The notes under the pieces are model-generated. The model saw only the letters and a program-made list of their open reading frames with translations. It had not been told where the DNA came from and made no database searches. Both the position numbers and the translations under genes were made by a program. A stretch of 64,000 bases of DNA. Source: Bidens hawaiensis (lineage: Eukaryota; Streptophyta; Magnoliopsida; Asterales; Asteraceae). The DNA lies in contig JAIQDT010010000.1 of the NCBI GenBank assembly GCA_021521415.1, forward strand, positions 18,533-82,532. Direction: 5' to 3'. Positions 1-9,747 of the stretch are shown here, in pieces. Numbering within the stretch: the stretch's first letter is position 1; each line of letters starts with the position of its first letter.

Positions 1-457
1 TTTACAATCAAAACGTACTAAGATTCATGCTTTCTCTAAAAAACAATAATAAAAAAATAAAAAAAAATCATGTCCTTCAAATGTTTGAAACCCACACAAT
101 AGAACGAGTTATGTGGACCATCCGACGACTTAAGTAATTATGGAGGCTACATAATTATCGAAGTCCTCGCATGGAAATCATAATGTGTGCAATTGTGCGT
201 CACAATACATAATCGAAAGTGGTTGGGATAACAGTACAAATGTAGAGATGATAATGACATGGTGGATACGCCGCTGATACATCCTATATATAAGTGTTTT
301 TATCAAAATTACATTAGGAGTGTTGTTTTGACTATTCAAAGTTCTGTTTTATAATAAATTTTAAAAGTTATATTTAAAATTTTCTTTATCTCAAAATTTG
401 ATGGTGTTATTTAGTTTTCTTTAATTTTGGGACGAAATTCCCTAATGTAGGGGAGAC
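1..457 (+). other. Non-coding 3' end of a decayed Gypsy element with polypurine tract
   Basis: No open frame of interest lies here. The last 35 bases contain a GGACGAAATTCC-like block followed by a purine run (about 448-456) directly before TGTAACAAC. That order is what I know from the 3' end of chromovirus-type Gypsy internal regions just before the 3' LTR. The coding part, if it existed, lies outside the window or is lost. Confidence 0.4.
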
Positions 458-1725
458 TGTAACAACTCGGGTTTTCAAACTACTGGTTTATATCCGTTAC
501 CCGACCCGCTTTTACGTTCGGGTTATTTTATCGAATAAAAATGTCGAGTTAATTAATTCTTATTATATTATGGTTAAATTATTTATATATTACTATATTC
601 ATTTAACTTTAATGTATATACATTTTCACCCGAAACTATGAATTTAAACTCTTTTGGTAACCATAGTTGAACATGAGGGGCTATTTTGCAAATATGATAT
701 TTAATCTTATTATTATATTATAACCATGCCCAAACCCGAAACCCATACTTTTTACCCATATCCAGGACTTATATCGCAACCCGAATACCCGTTTCGTATC
801 TTGAGCCGCAATCTTCGTCATAATTTTTGGTAATTGAATTTGGCATAATATAATTCTTTCCAAAACGTGTTTGTTGACCTCGTTAATTTGAAAACCCGGA
901 TCACAAGGATTTGGTATTGATGAAAGAATGAACCGTCATTACAATATTAGCGTTCTACCATTTATAGATGAAAAGAATCCAATTAATCACATCTACACCG
1001 TCATCCGAACCCTGCGACCAAGACCTATGAAGCAATTTGATGTTAATAACCAGTAGATAGGTTTTCTTCGTCGTGATGAGCCGTCCGTTCTTCGTCCTAG
1101 TGCACCATACATTAGTAATTGTTTCTAGTAATTTGTTTATGTTTTATGGTCGTTATAAACTGTTTAACATTACCCCCAACACTAATTAAACAAACGTAAA
1201 CTGGTTTGATCAATTGAGTTTTCTAGGGTTCATATGAATTTGGGGTTTAATCTCGGCTGTTATATTAATATTGTTGTTCTTATTCTGTAAACAACAGATC
1301 AGCTAGAACAACTGGTCGCTTATGTTGGCGCTAGGATCTATGAGCCGGCAAGGGCGTGAGTTCGAGCCCTGGCCAGTGCAAAACCTTTTTATTTATTTGA
1401 CTTCCTTGGTTTTTAATTGTTATATTGATTTTAATCTTTTATAACTTAAATATAATTAGTATTAATTATCAAATAAACATTATTTTATTTTAAACGACAC
1501 CATTAAGTCATCGTTTCTTGTCGAATTACGTTAAAAGTTTCGTTTACGCACATGTGTGTGTGTGTATTGTAAGTACATTTTTAATAATAATAAACCATTT
1601 ATAATTATTATTAAGTATAGAATAAACATTTTCTTTATCTAAACCGACATCATAAAAATTAGCGTTTCGTGTCAACTAATCTCGTTACAAGGTTTTATTG
1701 TATATGTATATATGTGTTTATATAG
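458..1725 (+). mobile_element. Probable Gypsy LTR fragment
   Basis: It starts with TGTAACAAC directly after a polypurine tract, as an LTR should. The sequence is AT-rich without coding capacity. I could not find a CA end, a second LTR or a target duplication, so the right boundary is only where the next element begins. It contains a tRNA-like patch (1315-1390). Confidence 0.35.
1315..1390 (+). mobile_element. tRNA-like / SINE-like patch
   Basis: The segment has a good pol III B box (GTTCGAGCC near 1360) after a GC-richer stretch with an A-box-like start, and is followed by a T run. It does not fold into a recognisable tRNA to my reading, so a tRNA-derived SINE relic is the better guess. No target duplication was seen. 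Confidence 0.35.
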
Positions 1726-2242
1726 GGATGATTTCATTTGAGAACCATTATGAGTTGTAAGAACTTGAGAACCAATTTTGTGGACAAGATTTAACCACAT
1801 CATATATTTATTATAATAATATAAGGATAATATGGTCTTTATACATTACACACTGTCTCCTAATTAAATCTAACACACTCTCTTTCTTCATTATTACTTT
1901 TCACTCTTTTTCTTTATTATTACCTTTAACCGCCTTATGTTTTAAAAAAATGTTCTTATATTTCTATAATACTTTTTTATCTAGTCATAACCAAATAAAA
2001 AAATTAAAAAGACTCAACATGGTTAAAATGAAAATTTTTAGTTTTTTCATAAGGTTGAGCAAACTCGTGTAGTTGCATGGTTAAAAAATAGAAAGAGTCG
2101 GCATGTAGAATGTATTTAACATGATCATCGTTTTCATATTTATTTTCATAATTTTATTAAGTCCTATATTTTTTAAATTGTGGTTTTTAGCTACACATAA
2201 ATAACATAAAACTTAAAAATCAGTGATATTTATGTAACGTGT

Positions 2243-2488
2243 GTAATTTATGTATTGTAATATGTGTACTTTGTGTCGTGTAATTTATGTACCTTGTGTA
2301 GTATACGTAATTGATAATTTATGTAATTAGTGTAATTTTGGGTAATTTGTGTAATTGGTGTAAATGTAATTTATGTATTGTATTATGTGTACTTTGTGTC
2401 GTGTAATTTATGTACCTTGTGTAGTATACGTAATTGATAATTTATGTAATTAGTATAATTTTGCGTAATTTGTGTAATTTGTGTAAAT
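2243..2488 (+). repeat. Tandem duplication, 123 bp x 2
   Basis: Two nearly identical 123-bp copies (2243-2365 and 2366-2488). Each is built from shorter GTAATTTATGTA / GTGTAATTTG motifs, so the array probably grew from a ~12-bp seed. Confidence 0.8.
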
Positions 2489-2820
2489 GTAATTTCGGTT
2501 TATATTGAAAAATATAATAGTTTGAACAAGATGTAATTACATATAGATACTTTTTGGTTAATATTTATTCGTTTTTTTGTAAAATTAGTTTGTTATAGAA
2601 AATACATCAAATTTTATTAAAACTTTATTTTTATGTGAACACTTGTCACTTGCATATTATAAAAAATCCTATTTAGTTTAAAAAAATCATTCTTCATTAA
2701 AAAATAATTTTGTTTAAAATAAATAAATATTAAAAAACAATAAAGAAAGTAACATGATTGATGTTTTGTCTTTTATTGTTTACATTTTTACTTAAATACC
2801 TCTTTATAATTTAATATTAT

Positions 2821-3930
2821 GAGTTAATAGCCATTTTCGTCCCTGTGGTTTGCTACTTTCGCCACTTCAATCCAAAATTTACAATATTGTCAATTTAGTC
2901 CTCATAGTTTTAAATATTAGTCAATTACGTCCCATTCGTCTAACGGCATCCAGCTATGCCGTTAATTTAAGGGTATTTTTGTCTTTCTCTATTTTATTTT
3001 GAGTTAATGGTCATTTTAGTCCCTGTGGTTTGATATTTTTGCCACTTTAGTCCAAAGTTTGAAAATTTGTCAATTTAATGTTCGGTTTAATTCATTTTAT
3101 TTGTTTATTTATTTTTTTTGTCTATAACTCTGAAGAGCATAATCCAAGCCCAAAACCATCGAGCAACCTCCAATACATGTATGCATTTACTCTATTGACA
3201 ACAGTAATCGTACCCCTCTCGTATTTAGTTCCAGACATTTCCTAAACTCTCCCATATGGTGGAATTCAATGGTAAAGTGGTCAAGATAGATCCCTTAAAA
3301 CCGAGTTGTACAGAAAAAACTAAAAAACGTTTCTTTGATTAATGTATAATAGTTGATTTCGACCAAGATTTTCGTTACGATATGTTAGTCTCTAAACACT
3401 AACTATTATGCATTTATCAAAGAAGTGATTTTTAGTTTTTTCTGTACAATTCGTTTCAGAGAATTGTTTTGACCACTTTACCATTGAATTCCATCATGAG
3501 GGAGAATTTATGAACCGTCTGGAAACAAAATACGAGGGGAGGGGGCATGATTACTGTCTTCGACAGAGTAAATGCAGACCTCTTTAAGTTTATGCTCGAT
3601 TGTTTTGGGCTTGGATTATGCTCTTCAGGGTTATAAACAAAAAAAATTAAAAAAAAAGAATTAAATTGAACATTAAATCGACAAATTTTCAAACTTTAGA
3701 CTGAAGTGGCAAAAGTATCAAACCATAGGGACGAAAATGACCATTAACTCAAAATAAAAAGGAGAAAGACAAAAATACCCTTAAACTAACGGCATAGCTG
3801 GATGTCGTTAGACGGATGGGACGTAATTGGCTAAGATTTAAATCTATGAGGACTAAATTGACAAAATTTCAAACTTTGTACTGAAGTGGCGAAAGTAGCA
3901 AACCACAGGGACGAAAATGGCTATTAACTC
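2821..3930. mobile_element. Foldback MULE (Mutator-like, non-autonomous), 1110 bp
   Basis: The ends are perfect inverted repeats starting GAGTTAATAGCCATTTTCGT at the left and ending in its complement at 3930. The flanks carry a 9-bp direct duplication TAATATTAT (2812-2820 and 3931-3939), the length used by Mutator transposases. Most of each half pairs with the other (for example 3001-3080 with 3680-3750, and 3250-3330 with 3440-3500), so the whole element is one large hairpin with its centre near 3370. No transposase is encoded. Apparent ORFs in it are by-products of the palindrome. Confidence 0.9.
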
Positions 3931-4119
3931 TAATATTATTGATTCTATTTTTTTATTTAATTTTTTATTATAATTTAATTATAATCACATATTCTTACCT
4001 CATTAATTAAACATGTAGTCCATATTGACTTTCAAAGTTCTTACAACTCAACTAGTTCTTAAAATATCCCTCCCATATATATATATAAATTTACATATTA
4101 TGAATATATTATTCATGAA

Positions 4120-4397
4120 TCTCTATATATAATAAAAGAAAAATGTTCTGACACGTGTCACCCCCATATTCATTTGGGACACGTGTCGGCCCGACCTTTA
4201 ATTTGCTATTGTGTTCAAAAGTTAGAAGGCCACGTCTCCCATAAGCCTTTTGGAAATCTTCCTCTGCAATCTTTTATCTAGGGTTTGCTTTATGGTTCGT
4301 TTTATGTTCTCATTCAAAATTCAAAATTTGAAAAACCATTATGTAACTCTCTCTCTCTCTCTTAAAAATCATGAAGAACTAACGACAGTTGCTCAAC
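4120..4397 (+). mobile_element. Helitron-like 5' terminus
   Basis: It begins TCTCTATATATAATAAAAG after an A, followed by two ACACGTGTC blocks (4150-4190). This layout matches the 5' ends of plant Helitrons I know: TC start, AT-rich lead, GACACGTGTC. Exon fragments of unrelated genes follow immediately, as is typical of Helitron cargo. The matching CTRR end was not identified with certainty. Confidence 0.45.
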
Positions 4398-4511
4398 ATG
4401 AACTCTAGATCTAATCATCGCAAAACCCTAACGAGTAAGCCATCTTCACAACCGTCAATCTCCTCTTCTTCGCCTCCGTCAACTATATTTTCCGTCGCAG
4501 AGCCGAAACAG
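4398..4511 (+). pseudogene. Captured first-exon-like fragment (38 codons, Ser/Pro-rich)
   Basis: An ATG opens a 38-codon frame rich in Ser, Pro and basic residues that runs directly into a splice-donor-like CAG|GTATG (4509-4516). I do not recognise the gene. The next bases contain GGTATGATTTTCAA, repeated about 40 bp later (4551) just ahead of the HSP90 fragment. This short direct repeat probably marks the join between two captured pieces. Confidence 0.4.
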
Positions 4512-4588
4512 GTATGATTTTCAATTACATGAAAAATCTTCATTTTTAATTGGTATGATTTTCAAACCAAGCTTCCAGTTCCAGTACT

Positions 4589-4844
4589 ATGGCTCCTGTT
4601 CTCAACAAAACTCTAACACCAACCTCTGTCCCTTACCCTCCACTCTTTTCACCCAAACCCAACACCCAAAACCGTTTAATTTTGAAATCGAATCAAGATT
4701 GGGCAAAAAGGTTTAATCTTTCGTGTTCTGGGTTGAAATTGAAGGTTGACAAAAGAGGGGTTTTTAATGTGAGGTGTGAAGCTTCTGCTGTTTCTGAAAA
4801 AGAAGTTGAGGGTGGGTCTAGAGACGTATGAGTACCAAGCTGAG
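4589..4844 (+). pseudogene. Exon 1 fragment of chloroplast HSP90 (transit peptide plus first mature residues)
   Basis: The frame begins MAPVL..., is Ser/Thr/Pro-rich like a plastid transit peptide, and continues VRCEA-SAVSEKE. After a 1-nt shift near 4826 it reads TYEYQAEV, the conserved start of the plastid HSP90 (HSP90.5/CR88) N-terminal domain. The fragment stops at GAG|GTGGG (4844), a plausible natural exon-1 donor. The rest of the chaperone (ATPase, middle and dimerisation domains) is absent. The frameshift yields a stop at 4829-4831, so it is non-functional. Identification rests on remembered family features, not a search. Confidence 0.65.
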
Positions 4845-5338
4845 GTGGGTTTCTTGAAGTTTTTGTAAATTATTTGAAATTTTTGGGTGTAATTAGGTTA
4901 ATTTGTCTCCGTTTTAAGGTTAGTTTTAATTTTTCTAAGGTGGGTTTTTGATATTTTTGTAGAATTTTGATTATTTTGGGTGTAATTGGGTTAATTTCAT
5001 ATTATCCGAGGTCGGTTTTCTAAATTATTGTGGAATTTTGATATTTTAATTGTAATTGGGTTGTCAAGTTTGTCAAATTGGGTTAATTTGTCTTGGTTTA
5101 AGGTTAATATCATGTTATCTGAGGTCGGTTTCTGTTATTTGTTGTAGAATTTAGATTATTTTGGGTGCAATTGGGTTAATTAGTCTATGTTAATGTTAAT
5201 TTCATAAAAGTTGAGGTGGGTGGAGTTCTTTCTTTTGTAAGTACGTTATGATCATATTTTAGTTCAATTTTTGTGTGTTTTTGTTCTTTTTTTAAATCCA
5301 ATTTAGGGTTTATTGGTCCAACATTGTTTATCTTTCAG
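4845..5338 (+). other. Intron-like sequence downstream of the HSP90 fragment
   Basis: T-rich sequence with repeated GGGTGTAATTGGGTTAATT motifs (4886-5190), about four degenerate copies. It reads like a captured plant intron running from the GT at 4845 to the AG at 5337-5338. Nothing coding is seen. Confidence 0.4.
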
Positions 5339-5421
5339 TTGTGGGTTTCAATGTAGACAACATCCTTCCAATTGGAATCAAAATGGTGGACCAGGTTTCA
5401 AGATGGCAAAGTCAACAATAG
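5339..5421 (+). pseudogene. Exon-like fragment of an unrecognised gene
   Basis: An 83-nt segment is bounded by a good acceptor (pyrimidine-rich, TTTCAG at 5333-5338) and a donor (ATAG|GTATAT at 5422). Two frames stay open through most of it. It does not continue HSP90, so it is probably a third captured piece. Function unknown. Confidence 0.3.
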
Positions 5422-6062
5422 GTATATTCTTACTTGCAATTTTATACATTTATGTTAAATTTTGTTTATACACTTTTTTATATAAGATTATATCGATGTA
5501 TGGCTTTTTCATACTTGCAATTGCATATGAACAAGATTATTGTTTTGTTTCCCTGTTTGAAATTTGTTTTTATATGGTGCTTGATCTTAATTTAGAGCTG
5601 ATTAATAGCTTATATAATTTGTGTGTTATGTTATAGTTAGATGTATTGTGAATGTTTGATAGCGTTTATAATGCTATTCTACAAATAAATAATATGTAAA
5701 TTTAAATAAATATTTGGACAATTCATATTTTGAATAATTGGCTTTGAGGATTTAGTTTTATTTTGAATCATTTTTACATGTATAATTGGTAGTAAATTAT
5801 CAAGTTTACAGTCTTGAAATAATTCAAAATACATTGAGTGAGTACGAGATGCTAGGGTTGTTCGTTTATTATATACTAGATTACAAACATGTGTATTGCA
5901 CGGGGCTGTGCACAATAAAAGTGAACTTAACATCATTAAACATGTTTAACATAGATTTTAGATTTTAATCAATAATTGTCTTAGAGACATTAAAGGGTAT
6001 TAAAGATTAAAATTTATTGATATCGAAAATACTAAATTGAACTTTGTTAAATTCTTTTATAG
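5422..6062. other. AT-rich spacer with a possible inverted Helitron 3' end
   Basis: No gene is seen. At 5877-5925 a CTAG is followed by GTGTATTGCACGGGG, which on the minus strand looks like the stem-loop plus CTAG that ends plant Helitrons. Its orientation opposes the 5' end at 4120, so the two need not belong to one element. The remainder is plain AT-rich DNA leading into the Copia gag. Confidence 0.3.
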
Positions 6063-6994
6063 ATGGTCGCAAACAATCAACAGAACGCTATTATCCCTCA
6101 CGTGCATAATCTATCACTGAGATCCATTCTGGATAAGGATCGTCTAAACTTTAACAACTTTATGGACTGGTATCGAAATTTGAGAATTGTTCTCAAGCAA
6201 GAGAAAAGTCCTATATGTTAGACGATCCTATTCCCAGTGAACCCAACGTCAATAACTTGGATGCCTATGTGGATTGGTTGAAATACACCGAGGATTCGGT
6301 GCAAGTTTCTTGCCTCATGTTGGGAGCAATGATTCCCGAGATCCAAAAGGATTTCGAGAATCATGGGGCATATGACATGATCACCCAACTTAAGGAAATG
6401 TATCTTACTCAAGCTAGGGTGGAGCGCTTCGAAACGGTTCGAGCACTTCATGCATGTCACATGGAAGAAACCCAATCCGTATCATCTTATGTGCTTAAGA
6501 TGAAAAGCCACATAGATCGACTTGAACGGCTTAAATGTCCCGTCTCAAAAGAGTTAGCCACGGATTTGATCCTGAACGGCCTAACTAAAAGGTTTGAGAC
6601 ATTCGTCATGAACTACAACATGAACGGATGGGACAAAAGCGTTGGTGAGCTTCACGCAATGCTTAAGACAGCCGAAGCCGGCATGGGTAAAAAGGTTTTA
6701 CCCGTTCTTGCGATCAGTGAGGGTGGCTTGAAGAAGAGGCATCACCCGGAACCAAAGGCAAAGGTTGTCGTGGGTAATGGGCAAGTCAAGAAGGGGTTCA
6801 AGGGGAAGGCAAAGGCGGAACCCAAACTCAAGAAGCTAAAGGTTAGCGCTGAGGATCCGTGCTTTGGTTGTGGGGAGATAGGTCACTGGATGAGAAATTG
6901 TCCGACCTATCTCAAGGAGTTGAAAGCTAAGAGGGATGCGGGGCAAACCTCAGGTACAACTTTCATGATCCATATTGATCTTAATATTATTTAA
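6063..6994 (+). pseudogene. Copia gag (UBN2-type) pseudogene
   Basis: The frame starts MVANNQQN at 6063. A one-base shift at about 6208-6214 ends it, and the main frame continues from 6215 to 6994. The central region is the helical gag domain found in plant Copia elements. Near the C-terminus a basic linker leads to a CCHC zinc knuckle, C-FG-C-GEIG-H-WMRN-C (nt 6859-6900), which binds RNA during particle assembly. In active relatives gag and pol share one frame; here a shift near 6990 separates them. Gag would form the cytoplasmic virus-like particle that packages element RNA. Confidence 0.8.
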
Positions 6995-9747
6995 CACATG
7001 GGTATTGGATACCGGATGTGGAACTCATATCTGCAATTCATTGCAGTTGTTTGAAAGAAGAAATGATGTGAAGAAAGGAGATATAAGTCTCTTCATGGGC
7101 AATGGAGCAAAGGGTGACGTCCAAGCCCGAGGAGATTACGTTTTGAAGCTTCCAAATGGTTTGGAAGTTATTTTGAAAACCATTTTGTATGCTCCTAGTT
7201 TGACTAGGAACATCATCTTCGTTTCTCTTTTAAAACAATATGGTTATGATTTCAAGTTTGTAGACAATGGTTTTTATGTATTCATGAATGATGTCTTTTA
7301 TTTTAAAGCGATGTCGTTTAATGGCATTTATGAATTGGTTCATGATGATACATCCATTGATAACTCGTTGTACCAAGCAAGCACCAAAAGACTCAAATTG
7401 GATTTGAGTAAAACATTTCTTTGGCATTGTCGCCTTGGTCACATAAACAAAGATCGCATTCATACACTTCAAAAGAATGGTCTTTTGAAATCAAGTGATG
7501 ATTCATTTGATGAATGTGAATCTTGTTTATTTGGAAAGATGACCAAGGAGCCCTTTAGTGGAACTAATGGAAGGGCGAAAGACTTATTAGGTATCATACA
7601 TTCGGATGTATGTGGTCCTTTTAGGACAATGACAAGGAATGGTGAAAGATACTTCATTACCTTTACCGACGATTATAGTCGCTATGGGTATGTGTTCTTG
7701 TTAAGACACAAACATGAAGCCTTTGAAATGTTCAAAGTCTTCCAAAATGAAGTACAAAATCAACTCAACAAAACAATCAAAGTACTACGTTCCGATAGAG
7801 GAGGTGAATACCTCAATGATGCGTTTCTAGAACATCTTAGGAGTTGTGGGATTGTCTCACAACTTACTCCACCTGGAACACCACAACATAATGGTGTGTC
7901 TGAAAGGAGGAATCGAACTTTATTGGATATGGTTCGATTCATGATGGCTAGAAGCACATCACCTCTATCATTTTGGGGTTTCGCTTTGATCTCTGCTGCC
8001 CGTATTTTAAATATGGCACCAACCAAGAAAGTGGAAAGGACACCTTTTGAAATATGGCATGGAAAGGTTCCATCATTATCATATTTAAGGGTATGGGGCT
8101 GTGAGGCTTATGTTAAGATCTACACCCCAGACAAACTTGAAAGCCGATCCACTAAGTGTATCTTTGTAGGGTATCCCGAAGATTCAATGGGATATTACTT
8201 CTACAACCCAAATGAGCATAAAGTGTTTATAGCTCGCAAGGCTAAGTTCTTGGAAAGAAGGTTCCTTATGGAAGGAACTGATAGAACTATGGAACTCGAG
8301 GAGGATCGAGAACCACAAGCCAATACACGTTTGGTTGACACTAGCAATCAACAAGAGGTTGTTGATGATGATCAAATGGTTGATCAAAACATACAAAACG
8401 TTCGCAAATCTGGTAGAACTAGCACCCCACCTAAAAGATATGGATTTTTCATGGATGGATGCTATGTGGTGGATTCCGACGGACCAACCACATACCGAGA
8501 TGCAATGTCACAATCTGATTGTGATAAATGGTTGGAAGCCATGAACGTTGAGATGCAATCCATGCATGATAATCAAGTATGGGACTTGGTTGTACCACCT
8601 CTAAATTCCAAACTGGTTGGAAGTAAGTGGGGTTTCAAGAAGAAAACTGATATGCATGGAAACTTGGATACTTATAATGCTAGACTTGTAGCAAAGGGTT
8701 TCACTCAAACTCAAGGGGTTGATTATGATGAAACTTTCTCGCCCGTGGCGATGCTAAAGTCTATAAGGATATTGTTTGCCATAGCCGCATATTATGACTA
8801 TGAGATATGGCAAATGGATGTCAAAACCGCTTTTCTAAATGGGCATCTTGAGGAAGATGTCTATATGGTTCAGCCTGAAGGTTTTGTCGATCCACAACAT
8901 CCTAATAAGGTATGCAAGTTGCAGAGATCAATCTATAGATTGAAACAAGAATCTAGAAGTTGGAATCACCGTTTTGATGATGAAGTTAAGAAATTTGGAT
9001 TCATCAAAAACGCTGATGAAGCTTGTGTGTATAAGAAGGCTAGTGGGAGCATCATTACCTTTCTGGTATTATATGCTGATGACATTTTACTATTTGGAAA
9101 TGACATTCCAACCTTGGAAGGTGTAAAAGCCTGGCTTGGAAGTTGTTTTTTCATCAAGGATCTTGGTGAGGCCGCCTATATTCTGGGAATAAGGATCTAT
9201 AAGGATAGATCAAGGCGGTTGATAGGTTTGAATCAAAGTGCATACATTGACAAGATCTTGAAAAGGTTCAAGATGGAAAACTCTAAGAAAGGTTTGGTAC
9301 CTATTCAAAGAGGAACAATGTTGAGTGTTTCTCAATGTCCAAGCTCAAAGGATGAGCAAGACAAAATGAGTGGAATCCCATATGCATCTGCTATAGGATA
9401 TGTATGCCATGATTAGCACCAGACCTGATGTGTCATGCGCTTTGAGCAAGACAAGTCGATACCAATAAAATCCGGGAACCAGCCATTGGATGGCGGTTAA
9501 GAGCATATTGAAATACCTTAGGAGGACTAAGGATATGTTTCTGATATATGGCTCTGGTGAGGAGGAACTCGTTGTAAAGGGTTACACAGATGCGAATTTC
9601 CAAACTGATCGAGATGATTCTCGATCACAATCGGGATATGTCTTCGTTCTAAATGGTGGTGCTGTCTCTTGGAAGAGCGCAAAACAAGACGTGGTAGCCT
9701 TGTCAACCACTGAATCAGAATACATCGCCGCCTCATCGCCGTCTCAT
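6975..9747 (+). pseudogene. Copia pol pseudogene (protease, integrase, RT, RNase H)
   Basis: The main open stretch is 813 codons (6975-9416). Visible in order: aspartic protease motif WVLDTGCGTHIC (~res 9-20); the gag-pre-integrase HCRLGH (~149); integrase core with HSDVCGP, RSDRGGEY and NGVSERRN carrying the D,D,E residues (~209, ~272, ~309); and Copia RT with QMDVKTAFLNG and the catalytic YADDILLF (~700). After a frameshift near 9400 the RT end reads on in another frame, with a TAA near 9466. A last frame (9490-9774) holds the RNase H motifs GYTDANFQ and STTESEYIAA. The C-terminal tail is replaced by foreign sequence. Lineage within Copia is not assigned. Confidence 0.85.

Larger units (their letters stand above)
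1726..4073. mobile_element. Non-autonomous terminal-inverted-repeat element, nested host of a foldback MULE
   Basis: The left end (GGGATGATTTC... GAGTTGTAAGAAC, 1726-1766) and the right end (GTTCTTACAACTC ... ATATCCCT, 4037-4071) are imperfect inverted repeats. The interior is AT-rich and non-coding, with a 123-bp tandem duplication and a complete foldback MULE. The target duplication is unclear because both flanks are TA-rich. The superfamily is not assigned. Confidence 0.4.
6063..9747 (+). mobile_element. Degenerate Copia (Ty1) retrotransposon internal region, no LTRs, 3' truncated
   Basis: Gag, protease, integrase, reverse transcriptase and RNase H appear in Copia order. Neither LTR nor a primer-binding site is recognisable upstream. 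The 3' end is cut inside RNase H at about 9740, where the sequence switches to a Tat element in opposite coding orientation. Frameshifts and stops interrupt it at about 6210, 6990, 9400 and 9466, so it cannot be autonomous. Confidence 0.9.

Noticed and set aside
1315..1390. Functional tRNA gene
   Set aside because: A B box is present, but I could not build a cloverleaf with acceptor and anticodon stems.
3456..3692. 78-codon minus-strand ORF
   Set aside because: Lies entirely in the palindromic arm of the foldback MULE; it is a by-product of repeat sequence.
6063..6063. Copia 5' LTR upstream of gag
   Set aside because: No TG...CA element, primer-binding site or matching downstream LTR could be found.
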